Below, one piece after another: positions 26,423 to 33,862 of a stretch of DNA of 64,000 nt. Position 1 is the stretch's first letter; each line of letters begins with the position of its first letter. Source of the stretch: PALSA-911 sp037442565 (lineage in GTDB: Bacteria; Pseudomonadota; Alphaproteobacteria; Acetobacterales; Acetobacteraceae); the NCBI GenBank assembly GCA_037442565.1, contig JBBIQA010000004.1:1-64000 (forward strand). The letters run 5' to 3'. The position numbers and the translations under genes are program-made. The notes beneath the pieces were generated by a model. It was not told the origin of the DNA, did not search any database, and saw nothing but the letters and a program-made list of their open reading frames with translations.

Positions 26423-27913
26423 TCAGAGCAGGCTGTTCAGCGCCGCATTCAGCCGACGGGCGGCATCCGCCGCCATTGCCGCCGGCAGACCGGCAAAGCC
26501 CATGACCAGGCCGGCCCGTGCCTCCTTTGGCGCGGTCGCGTAGTAGGCGGCCAGCGGTGCCACCGCCAAGCCGCGGGCGCGGCAGGCGCGCAACATCGCG
26601 GCTTCGTCCGCGCCGTCCGGCAGCATGGCGACCAGATGCAGCCCGCCCGGCGCCGGCATCGGGCTCAGCGCCGGTGCGAAGCGCGCCATCGCGTCCAGCA
26701 ATGCGGCACGGCGGCGGGCATATTCGGTGCGCATGCGCCGGATATGCGGGGCCAGCCGCCCTTCCGCCATGAACTGCGCCAGCACCGCCTGGGTCAGCGC
26801 GCCAGTGCCACGGTCCACCAGCGCGTGCAGCCGCACGAAGGCTGGTACCAGCGGCGCCGGCACGACCATGAAGCCCAGCCGCAGGGCAGGGGCCAGGGTC
26901 TTGCTGAAGGTGCCGCAATAGATCACCCGTCCGGCCCGGTCCAAGGTCGCCAGCGGCGGCAGGGGATGGCCCTCCCAGCGGAATTCCGAGTCGCAATCAT
27001 CTTCCAACACCCAGGCGCCGCGATTTCTGGCCTCATCTGGCGAACCCGGGCGGGCCGCCCACTCCAGCAGCGCGAGGCGGCGGCCGATCGGTAGCGCCCC
27101 GCCCAAAGGCGTCGCGTGCGAAGGGGCCACAAGGGCCATCCGGGCATCCGGCGCCAGCCGCATTCCCGCCGCCACATCCAGCCCCTCGCGATCGGACGGC
27201 ACCGGCACAGGAATGATCCCGGCGGCGAGCAGCGCGCCGCGCCCGGCGATGTAGCCGGGATTTTCCACCCAGGCGGATGCGCCCGGATCGAGCAGCAACT
27301 GCGCCGCCATATGCAGCGCCTGCTGCGTGCCGGAGGTGATGACGATGCAATTTGGATCGGCGATCAGCCCGCGCGTGGCCGCCAGATGGCGGGCTATTTC
27401 CGTCCGCAACGCCAGCAATCCCTGCGGCGGCGGGTAGCTGGCCAGTTCCTTGTCCAGCCGCTTCAGTGCCCGTCCGGAGCAGCGTGCCCAAGCCGCCGCG
27501 GGAAACAGGTCCGCCGCCGGCACCCCGGCCGCCAGCAGCGTGTCCGCAGGCGTGGCTGGGGGAGGCGCGTCTCCCGCTGTCGCGCTGGAGGGCACACACG
27601 CGATCGCCGCGCCGCGTGCCGACAGCGCCTCGGTGGCGGTCTGCGGCAGCGGAGCGGGTTTGGCGGCCGGTTCGGGGGCGGTGTCCGGCAGGTCCTCCGC
27701 AACGTAGGTGCCGCTGCCCTGCCGGGCCTGCACATATCCCTCCGCCGCCAGCCGCTCATACGCCAGCACCACCGTCTGGCGGGCCGCGCCCAGTTCCTCG
27801 GCCAGCGCCCGCGTGGCCGGCAGGCGCGCGCCACGCGCGAATGTGCCGGCCAGGATACTCTGGCGCAGCCGGTCGTAAACGGCGTACTGGCGATTTTGGT
27901 CTAATATAAACAT
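26423..27913 (-). CDS. MocR/PdxR-family transcriptional regulator (GntR HTH plus aminotransferase-like domain)
   Basis: 496 residues. N-terminal winged helix about 5-75 (YDRLRQSILAGTFARGARLP, AARQTVVLAYERLAAEGYV, GSGTYVAE), a Pro/Ala linker, then a fold-type I aminotransferase domain with the PLP-lysine region IYCGTFSKTLAPALRLGF. MocR proteins use PLP or an aldimine as effector. It is transcribed divergently from the PaiB-like gene with 72 bp between starts, a classic regulator–target layout, so it likely controls that gene and itself. Confidence 0.9.
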   Translation of the reverse strand: MFILDQNRQYAVYDRLRQSILAGTFARGARLPATRALAEELGAARQTVVLAYERLAAEGYVQARQGSGTYVAEDLPDTAPEPAAKPAPLPQTATEALSARGAAIACVPSSATAGDAPPPATPADTLLAAGVPAADLFPAAAWARCSGRALKRLDKELASYPPPQGLLALRTEIARHLAATRGLIADPNCIVITSGTQQALHMAAQLLLDPGASAWVENPGYIAGRGALLAAGIIPVPVPSDREGLDVAAGMRLAPDARMALVAPSHATPLGGALPIGRRLALLEWAARPGSPDEARNRGAWVLEDDCDSEFRWEGHPLPPLATLDRAGRVIYCGTFSKTLAPALRLGFMVVPAPLVPAFVRLHALVDRGTGALTQAVLAQFMAEGRLAPHIRRMRTEYARRRAALLDAMARFAPALSPMPAPGGLHLVAMLPDGADEAAMLRACRARGLAVAPLAAYYATAPKEARAGLVMGFAGLPAAMAADAARRLNAALNSLL

Positions 27914-27985
27914 GCGAAATCGGTCTTTTGTCTCGGTCCAATTCTAGCCTAGAACCCATGCAAAGCTGAACACAAGAGGCATCCG
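27914..27985. promoter_or_regulatory. Divergent promoter region with CGGTC/TGGTC direct repeats
   Basis: Between the MocR and PaiB-like starts. CGGTC occurs at 27921 and 27934 in the same orientation (13-bp phase), and TGGTCTAA lies just inside the MocR reading frame near 27897. MocR regulators commonly bind direct repeats in such spacers, so these are candidate operators; this is inference. Confidence 0.45.
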
Positions 27986-28618
27986 ATGTATCTTCGCCCC
28001 GCCTTCGCCGAAACCGATTCCGCCCGGATCATCGGTCTGATCCGCGACAACCCGTTCGGTCTGCTGGTGACTGTTGCCACAGACGCGTCGTCGATTGACG
28101 CGTCTGCGATCGCCGGCTCGCATATTCCGTTTTCCGTGCACGAGACCGATGCGGGGTTCCGCCTGTCCGCGCATCTCGCGGCCGACAACCCGCAATGCGC
28201 GCAACTGGCCGGGGGGCAGGCGATGGCGGTGTTCACCGGCCCGCATGCCTATATCGCGCCTGGCTGGTACCGCACCCAGCCGGCCGTTCCGACCTGGGAC
28301 TATTGCGCCGTCCATGTGCACGGCACGCTTCGCCTGCTGGAGGACGAGGCGGAGATCCACGCCAACCTCCGCAGCCTGGCCGAGCACGATCCCGCCGGCT
28401 TCGATCTCGATTCGCTGCCGGAGGTCTATCGCCGCAAGATGATCGCCGGCACGCGCGGCTTTTCCCTGCTGCCGACGAAAATCGAGGCGCAATGGAAAAT
28501 GAGCCAGAACCGCAGCCCGGCGGACCGGCAGGGCGTGATCGCCGCCCTGCGCGCGCAAGGCGACTCCACATCCGGACAGGTGGCCGATCTGATCGCCGCC
28601 ACGCTGCCGCCCCAGTGA
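27986..28618 (+). CDS. PaiB-family FMN-binding protein
   Basis: 210 residues, typical length. MYLRPAFAETDSARIIGLIR and NPFGLLVT open the split-barrel; GSHIPFSV, LAADNPQC, FTGPHAYIAPGWY and VPTWDYCAVHVHG are the family blocks that form the FMN-binding barrel, ending with KMSQNRSPADRQGV. Named for Bacillus PaiB, described as a negative regulator of sporulation and protease genes; direct DNA binding is not evident, and an FMN-dependent enzyme role is equally possible. Probably regulated by the divergent MocR gene. Confidence 0.9.
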   Translation: MYLRPAFAETDSARIIGLIRDNPFGLLVTVATDASSIDASAIAGSHIPFSVHETDAGFRLSAHLAADNPQCAQLAGGQAMAVFTGPHAYIAPGWYRTQPAVPTWDYCAVHVHGTLRLLEDEAEIHANLRSLAEHDPAGFDLDSLPEVYRRKMIAGTRGFSLLPTKIEAQWKMSQNRSPADRQGVIAALRAQGDSTSGQVADLIAATLPPQ

Positions 28619-28741
28619 ACTTACCCGGATGATCTGAAAGCAAAAAAGCGGCCAATGGGGCAGGGCCCCACGCCGCTCATACTCAGCCTGTTCGAATGGC
28701 CACCGACCCCCCGGAACACTCCGGGGGCGTCGACCAAGAAG

Positions 28742-28945
28742 CTAGAAGCCTTCGCGCTCCAGACGCTTGCGCTCCATCTTGCGGGCCCGGCGCACCGCTT
28801 CTGCGGCCTCACGGGCGCGACGCTCGGACGGCTTCTCAAAATGCCGGCGCAGCTTCATCTCGCGGAAAATACCTTCCCGCTGCATCTTCTTCTTGAGCGC
28901 CTTCAGCGCCTGGTCGACATTGTTGTCGCGAACGAGAACCTGCAC
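28742..28945 (-). CDS. rpsU: 30S ribosomal protein S21
   Basis: 67 residues from a GTG start. QVLVRDNNVDQALKALKKKM and QREGIFREMKLRRHFEKPSE followed by a Lys/Arg-rich tail are diagnostic. S21 assists base pairing of mRNA with the 3' end of 16S rRNA. A GAGGAG lies about 11 nt upstream. Just downstream a perfect 8-bp hairpin (28708-28727, CCCCCGGA/TCCGGGGG) could end transcription, although it lacks a T-run. It is divergent from def. Confidence 0.96.
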   Translation of the reverse strand: MQVLVRDNNVDQALKALKKKMQREGIFREMKLRRHFEKPSERRAREAAEAVRRARKMERKRLEREGF

Positions 28946-29096
28946 TTGGCCGCCATCTCCTCTTGCCGGAACGCCTCACCACCATTGGTGACGCGAAAAA
29001 ATGCCCGCCACCGGGTACCGGTGCGGGGACGACGCGTATAACATGCCCGTCGCGCCACGCAAACGACATTTAATCGCCAACCGACCGGAGTGCCTC

Positions 29097-29714
29097 ATGG
29101 CCATACTGAAGATCGCCCGCATGGGCCATCCCGTGCTGCTGCAACAATGTGCGCCGGTGGCCGATCCCGGCGCACCGGAGATCCGTCGGCTGGTGGCCGA
29201 TATGTTCGAGACGATGGAGGACGCGTCCGGCGCCGGCCTCGCCGCGCCACAGGTGCATGTGCCGCTGCGGCTGTTCGTGTTCCGAGCCATGCCGGACCGT
29301 AGCAGCGGCGACGAGCGCGACACGCCGATGCCGAACACCGTGATGATCAACCCCGAAGTGGAACTCCTGACCGCGGAGCGCGTTCTGCGCTGGGAAGGCT
29401 GCCTGTCCATCCCCGGCCTGCGCGCCGCCGTGCCCCGCGCGCCGGTGATCCGCTATCGCGGCGTTGATTGCGACGGCGCGGTCAGCGAGCGCGTCGTCTC
29501 TGGTTTTCACGCCGGCGTGGTACAACATGAGTTCGATCACTTGAACGGTATCCTCTATCCCATGCGCATGCAGGATTTCTCCCTGTTCGGCTTCAACGAG
29601 GAANNNNNNNNNNNNNNNNNNNNNNNNNNNNNNNNNNNNNNNNNNNNNNNNNNNNNNNNNNNNNNNNNNNNNNNNNNNNNNNNNNNNNNNNNNNNNNNNN
29701 NNNAGGAAAAATAA
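29097..29714 (+). CDS. def: Peptide deformylase, C-terminal end in an assembly gap
   Basis: 169 residues are readable before the gap. The three metal-site motifs are present: GAGLAAPQ, EGCLSIPGL and QHEFDHLNGILY. ATG 29097 is preceded by CGGAG. Removes the N-formyl group from nascent proteins. After the 100 N the frame resumes for two codons (Glu-Lys) and a stop at 29712-29714, so the true end is probably right there, but the frame across the gap is not proven. COQ9 starts three bases later. Confidence 0.9.
   Translation: MAILKIARMGHPVLLQQCAPVADPGAPEIRRLVADMFETMEDASGAGLAAPQVHVPLRLFVFRAMPDRSSGDERDTPMPNTVMINPEVELLTAERVLRWEGCLSIPGLRAAVPRAPVIRYRGVDCDGAVSERVVSGFHAGVVQHEFDHLNGILYPMRMQDFSLFGFNEEXXXXXXXXXXXXXXXXXXXXXXXXXXXXXXXXXXEK
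29604..29703. other. Assembly gap (100 N)
   Basis: Exactly 100 N at the 3' end of def; true size unknown. Confidence 0.97.
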
Positions 29715-29717
29715 GCG

Positions 29718-30350
29718 ATGCTGCGCCCCCCCGAACGCCTGCCCGAGCGCGACGCCGCTATTGCCGCGATGCTGGCGCATGTGCCCTTCGATGGCTGGAC
29801 CCAGCGCGCATTGCGCCAGGGCCTCGCTGACATTGGAGCGCCCGCGGACGACGCAGAGTTGCTGTTTCCCGGCGGCGCCACCGACATGGTCGCCTGTTTC
29901 TGCGACCTCACGGACCGCCAGATGGAACTGGCGGCCGCCGCGATGGACATGACCGACATGCGTTTGCCCAGCCGGGTTCGCGCCGTGATCGCGCTGCGGC
30001 TGGAGCAGAACCGCCCGCACAAGGAAGCGATCCGCCGGGCGCTCGCGGTGCTGGCGCTGCGCGGCCAGGCCGCCGCCGCGGCCGCCTGCACGGCGCGCAC
30101 GGTGGACGCGATCTGGCACGCCGCCGGCGACACCTCGGCCGATTTCAGCTGGTACACCAAGCGCGCCATTCTGGCCGGCGTCTACACCCCGACACTGCTG
30201 TTCTGGCTGCGCGATACCAGCGAGGCGGATGATGATACCCTGGCATTCCTGGACCGCCGGCTGGCGGCGGTCGGGGGCATCGGCAAGCTGCGCAGACGCG
30301 CCGAGGCTGCGCTGGACCGCTTCGTGCCCGCGCGTCTGCGCAGCGCCTGA
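29718..30350 (+). CDS. COQ9-family ubiquinone biosynthesis protein
   Basis: 210 residues. The TetR-like fold of COQ9 is indicated by FDGWTQRALRQGLADIG near the N-terminus, and the conserved C-terminal block DFSWYTKRAILAGVYTPTLL followed by FWLRDTS is diagnostic. COQ9 binds isoprenoid lipids and assists hydroxylation of the quinone ring by COQ7 in mitochondria; bacterial homologues are assumed to act similarly. It lies directly behind def and in front of a strong hairpin. Confidence 0.92.
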   Translation: MLRPPERLPERDAAIAAMLAHVPFDGWTQRALRQGLADIGAPADDAELLFPGGATDMVACFCDLTDRQMELAAAAMDMTDMRLPSRVRAVIALRLEQNRPHKEAIRRALAVLALRGQAAAAAACTARTVDAIWHAAGDTSADFSWYTKRAILAGVYTPTLLFWLRDTSEADDDTLAFLDRRLAAVGGIGKLRRRAEAALDRFVPARLRSA

Positions 30351-30353
30351 AGC

Positions 30354-30383
30354 GCCCCGGCACGGGTCCGTCCGTGCCGGGGC
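30354..30383. terminator. Perfect 12-bp hairpin between convergent genes
   Basis: GCCCCGGCACGG (30354-30365) pairs exactly with CCGTGCCGGGGC (30372-30383) around a 6-base loop, four bases after the COQ9 stop. No T-run follows on either strand, so termination activity is inferred from position and stability only. Confidence 0.65.
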
Positions 30384-30427
30384 AGGCCTTGGTCAGACGC
30401 TTACCTGGGGCTCAGCTCACCTGAGGC

Positions 30428-31564
30428 TCAGCTTACTTGGCCGGCCAGCCGGTCGAGATGGTACGCGGTATCGCCGAACATGTGCTCGATCACCATCACC
30501 CGGCGGAAGAAATGCCCGACGGCATATTCCTCGGTCATGCCGATGCCGCCATGCAACTGCACCGCGCTCTGACTGACGAAACGGCCGGACTGGCCGACGC
30601 CGACCTTCGCCATCGAGATGTTGCGCACCCGCTCGGCGGCATCCGGTTCGTCGACCATCATCGCGGCCAGCATGGCCATGGACCGGCCCTGCTCCATCGC
30701 CACCAGCATTTCGGCGGCGCGGTGCTGCAGGGCCTGGTTCTCGCCGATCGGCTTGCCGAACTGCACCCGGGTCTTCAGGTACTCCAGCGTCATCGACTGC
30801 ATGGTTTCCATCGTGCCGATCACCTCGGCCGATGTGGCAGCGATCCCGGCCTCCACCACGCGCTCGATCACGCCCAGCGCGTTGTCCGCCTCGCCGAGCA
30901 GGTCCGCCTTGGACACCTTCACGCCCGACAGCGATATCTCCGCCGCCCGCGATCCGTCGCGTAGCGTATAGCCGCGCCGCGCGAGGCCGTCCGACGTGCC
31001 GTCCACCAGAAACAGCGAGATCCCGCCGGCATCGTCCCGCCCGCCGGAGGTGCGGGCGCTGACGACCAGTTTGTCGGCGCTGTCGCCGTGCAGCACGACG
31101 CTTTTCGCCCCGTCCAGCACATAGCCCGAACCATTCGCTTTGGCCGTGGTCAAAACATCGGAAATATCATAGCGCGACTGGCGCTCGTAATGCGCGAAAG
31201 CCAGCTTGGTGCTGCCATCGGCCACGCCCGGCAGGATGTCGCCCTGCTGTTCCGCATTGCCCGCCAGCTTGATCGCGGTGCCGCCGAGCACGACGGTGGA
31301 CAGATACGGCTCCAGCACCAGATGCCGGCCGAAGGCCTGCATCAGCAGCATCACATCCACCGCGCCACCGCCGAAGCCGCCGAATTCCTCGGCGAACGGC
31401 AGGCCGAGCAGGCCGAGTTCGGCATATTGCCCCCAGAGCGCGGGGCTCCAGCCCTCGGGTGCCTTCAGGAAGGCCTTGCGCTTTTCGAAGGTGTACTGGT
31501 CGCCAAGCAGACGGTTGACGCTGTCGGTCAGCAGGCGTTGGTCGTCGGTCAGATCAAAGTCCAT
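30428..31564 (-). CDS. Acyl-CoA dehydrogenase, small (PimD-like) subunit
   Basis: 378 residues. DFDLTDDQRLLTDSVNRLL and LGLLGLPFAEEFGGFGGGAV form the N-terminal helical domain; the FAD-contact region includes TRVQFGKPIGENQALQHRAA and VQLHGGIGMTEEYAVGHFFR. Resembles the small subunit of the pimeloyl-CoA dehydrogenase pair. Its start overlaps the stop of the upstream large-subunit gene by one base (TAATG), so the two chains are probably made in equal amounts and form a heteromer. Near the stop the 16-bp unit ACCTGGGGCTCAGCTC is nearly duplicated. Substrate not determinable. Confidence 0.85.
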   Translation of the reverse strand: MDFDLTDDQRLLTDSVNRLLGDQYTFEKRKAFLKAPEGWSPALWGQYAELGLLGLPFAEEFGGFGGGAVDVMLLMQAFGRHLVLEPYLSTVVLGGTAIKLAGNAEQQGDILPGVADGSTKLAFAHYERQSRYDISDVLTTAKANGSGYVLDGAKSVVLHGDSADKLVVSARTSGGRDDAGGISLFLVDGTSDGLARRGYTLRDGSRAAEISLSGVKVSKADLLGEADNALGVIERVVEAGIAATSAEVIGTMETMQSMTLEYLKTRVQFGKPIGENQALQHRAAEMLVAMEQGRSMAMLAAMMVDEPDAAERVRNISMAKVGVGQSGRFVSQSAVQLHGGIGMTEEYAVGHFFRRVMVIEHMFGDTAYHLDRLAGQVS

Positions 31565-32769
31565 TACAGCCCCAACACAGCTTTGTTCAAGATGTTCTTC
31601 TGGATCTCGTTCGTGCCGCCATAGATCGAGGCGGCCCGCAGCATCAGATACGCCGGCGCCATCTGCGGCGCCCAGTCCGGCCCGATCGCCGGCTCGTTGG
31701 TCAGTGCCGCCAGTTCCTGCTGCCAGACCGGCATGGCCTGCGGGCCGCCGACATCCATCACCAGTTCCGAGCTGTTCTGCAGCAGTTCCGTGCCCTTGAT
31801 CTTCAGCACGGAGGAAATCGGATCAGGCTTGCCGTCCTTGTTCTTGTCGTAGGCCGACACCACGCGCAACTGGGTGATCTCTAGCGCTTTCATATCGACT
31901 TCCAACTGCGCCACGCGGGTGCGGAAATTATGGTCCTCGATCAGCGGCCTGCCGTTCATGCGCACCTCGCGGGCAACCTCCTTGGCGTAGCGCACGCGCT
32001 CCTTGGATTTGCCGAGCCGGGCGATGCCGGTTCGCTCATTGCCGAGCAGGAACTTTGCGACATTCCAGCCCTTGTTCTCCTCGCCCACGAGATTTTCGGC
32101 GGGAACCTTCACATCCGTGAAGAACACCTCGTTCAGGTGGTGGCTGCCGTCGATGGAGATGATCGGCCGCACCTCGATGCCCGGCGTCTTCATGTCGATC
32201 AGCAGGAAGGAGATGCCTTCCTGGCGTTTGGCCGCTGCCGGGTTGGTGCGCACCAGGCAGAAACACCAATCGGCGTTATGCGCGGTGGAGGTCCAGATCT
32301 TCTGGCCGTTGACGATGTAGAAATCGCCCTGCTTCTCCGCCTTGGTGCGCAGGCTGGCCAGGTCCGATCCGGCGCCGGGCTCGGAAAAGCCCTGGCACCA
32401 CCAATCGTCGATATTGGCGGCACGCGGCAGGAAGCGTTTCTTTTGTGCGTCGGTACCGAACTGCACCAGCACCGGGCCGAGCATGGTGATGTTGAACGAC
32501 GAAAGCTCCGGCGCGGGTGCGGCCAGGTTCTCCTCCAGAAAGATCATCTTCTGGATCGAGGTCCAGCCCGGCCCGCCCCATTCCTTCGGCCAGGACAGCG
32601 CCGCCCAGCCCTTCTTGTTCAGGATCCGCTGCCAGGCGACGGTATCCTGCTTGCGCGCGGGATAGCCCAGCCGCATGCGCTCGCGGATATCGGCGGGCAG
32701 GTTGTCGCGGATGAAGGCGCGGACCTCCTCTCGGAACGCGGTCTCTTCCGGCGTGAAGCGCAAATCCAT
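31564..32769 (-). CDS. Acyl-CoA dehydrogenase, large (PimC-like) subunit
   Basis: 401 residues from ATG 32769 (a GTG just upstream is an alternative). Typical blocks are WAALSWPKEWGGPGWT, WCQGFSEPGAGSDLASLRTK, KIWTSTAHNADWCFCLVRT and the C-terminal SIYGGTNEIQKNI. In single-chain enzymes the catalytic base is the Glu of YEGT; here it is Gly, as in paired FadE and Pim-type enzymes where activity is shared between subunits. Acts in beta-oxidation of CoA thioesters, perhaps dicarboxylic or steroid-like ones. First gene of a two-gene operon. Confidence 0.87.
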   Translation of the reverse strand: MDLRFTPEETAFREEVRAFIRDNLPADIRERMRLGYPARKQDTVAWQRILNKKGWAALSWPKEWGGPGWTSIQKMIFLEENLAAPAPELSSFNITMLGPVLVQFGTDAQKKRFLPRAANIDDWWCQGFSEPGAGSDLASLRTKAEKQGDFYIVNGQKIWTSTAHNADWCFCLVRTNPAAAKRQEGISFLLIDMKTPGIEVRPIISIDGSHHLNEVFFTDVKVPAENLVGEENKGWNVAKFLLGNERTGIARLGKSKERVRYAKEVAREVRMNGRPLIEDHNFRTRVAQLEVDMKALEITQLRVVSAYDKNKDGKPDPISSVLKIKGTELLQNSSELVMDVGGPQAMPVWQQELAALTNEPAIGPDWAPQMAPAYLMLRAASIYGGTNEIQKNILNKAVLGL

Positions 32770-32819
32770 CACGGTTCTCCCTTGGACGTCGATTGGGTTA
32801 TCGGAATACTGTGCCTACT

Positions 32820-32869
32820 GCCCAGTATGGGCAAGAGGGACCCACCGCCCAGCATCGGGCAAGAGGGAC
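32820..32869. repeat. Two direct repeats each containing an inverted repeat
   Basis: Two copies (32820-32841 and 32847-32869) of about 22 bp, each made of a GCCCA-nnn-TGGGC type hairpin (GCCCAGTATGGGC; GCCCAGCATCGGGC) followed by AAGAGGGAC. They sit 50-100 bp upstream of the acyl-CoA dehydrogenase operon, where a repressor operator would be expected. Confidence 0.6.
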
Positions 32870-32881
32870 AAGGAACCGGGG

Positions 32882-33091
32882 ATGGCGTGTTCGATACCGA
32901 TCTACTGTCTGATGGAGATCGTCTACGCCGACGGGTCGGCTGGCCTGCGCATGGAGCCGGACCTGGCCGCGGCCCTGGCGGAGGCAGCGGCGGCGGAGCG
33001 GTCCGGCGCCTGGCGGGCCGCACGGATCACGATGGGCCGGGAGACGCTGCTGGAAGGCGCGGAACTGCGTCGGGAGGTCGAGGCGATCTGA
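32882..33091 (+). CDS. Small hypothetical protein
   Basis: 69 residues from ATG 32882, which has AAGGA upstream; ATG 32912 would give 59. High third-position GC from about residue 10 supports coding. The product has no signal peptide or membrane helix and is Ala/Glu/Arg-rich (EPDLAAALAEAAAAERSGAW). No family recognised. It converges with the carbonic anhydrase gene (6 bp between stops) and is divergent from the acyl-CoA dehydrogenase operon. Confidence 0.45.
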   Translation: MACSIPIYCLMEIVYADGSAGLRMEPDLAAALAEAAAAERSGAWRAARITMGRETLLEGAELRREVEAI

Positions 33092-33097
33092 CGATCG

Positions 33098-33703
33098 TCA
33101 GATAACGGGCGTCGGTCCTGCCGGCTCCAGCTTGGCCAGCACGCCGGTATGGATGTCGAAGCGATAGCCGTGCAGCGTCAATTCGCCCGTGGCGACCCTT
33201 TCCCGGATCCAGGGGAAGGTCAGCAGATTGGCCAGCGTCAGGCGCACCACCTCTATTTCGCAGTGATCCAGCCGGTCCGCGGGCGCCATGTCCTCCGGCA
33301 CCGTCAGCAGGGTCGATTCGGCCATCGCCATCCAGGGTTCCACGAAGTCCCGCGCCTCTTTCGGCGCGCCTTCCACCATGGCGCGCACTCCGCCGCATTG
33401 CGCGTGGCCGAGCACGACGATCTTCGCCACTTTCAGCACCCGCACGCCGAATTCCAGGGCGGCGCTGGTGCCGTGATAATTGGCGTCCGGCTGATAGGGC
33501 GGCACCAGCCCGGCGACGTTGCGGATCACGAACAGCTCTCCCGGCCGGGCGCCGAACACGGTCTGCGGGTCCACCCGCGAGTCCGAGCATGAGATCACCA
33601 GCGTTTCCGGCTGCTGGCCCCTTGCCAGCACCTCGTAGCGGGTGCGTTCGGCGGGCCAGATCTCCGAGCGAAACCGGCGATAGCCTTCCAGTAGACGGTC
33701 CAT
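33098..33703 (-). CDS. Beta-class carbonic anhydrase
   Basis: 201 residues from ATG 33703, preceded by CGGGAG; an upstream start adds 18 non-conserved residues. Zinc ligands are C39 (ISCSDSRVDP, with the D41/R43 dyad), H100 and C103 (GHAQCGG). NVAGLVPPY and SAALEFGV are further family blocks. Interconverts CO2 and bicarbonate to supply carboxylases and pH control. Confidence 0.95.
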   Translation of the reverse strand: MDRLLEGYRRFRSEIWPAERTRYEVLARGQQPETLVISCSDSRVDPQTVFGARPGELFVIRNVAGLVPPYQPDANYHGTSAALEFGVRVLKVAKIVVLGHAQCGGVRAMVEGAPKEARDFVEPWMAMAESTLLTVPEDMAPADRLDHCEIEVVRLTLANLLTFPWIRERVATGELTLHGYRFDIHTGVLAKLEPAGPTPVI

Positions 33704-33817
33704 GCCTGTGCTCCCGAGGTGTTTGTGCGAATTTGCCGCGCTGCACAATTGGACCATCCCCCGGCCGGGATCAAGGATGGTTCGCCCAGGAACTGCGGGG
33801 CATGCCCCGTACGCAGA

Positions 33818-33846
33818 ACGGGCCCGGAGCAGCGCCCCGGGCCCGT
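33818..33846 (-). terminator. Hairpin after the cytochrome-porin gene
   Basis: Perfect 10-bp stem ACGGGCCCGG / CCGGGCCCGT with a 9-base loop, 16 bases beyond the cytochrome-porin stop codon. On the plus strand it is followed by TTTT; on the minus strand by TTC, so termination of the leftward transcript is likely but not certain. Confidence 0.5.
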
Positions 33847-33862
33847 TTTCCGCCGCGTTGGA

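Noticed and set aside
28680..28710. GTTCGAAT resembling a tRNA T-loop
   Set aside because: No matching T-stem, anticodon arm or acceptor stem can be built around it.
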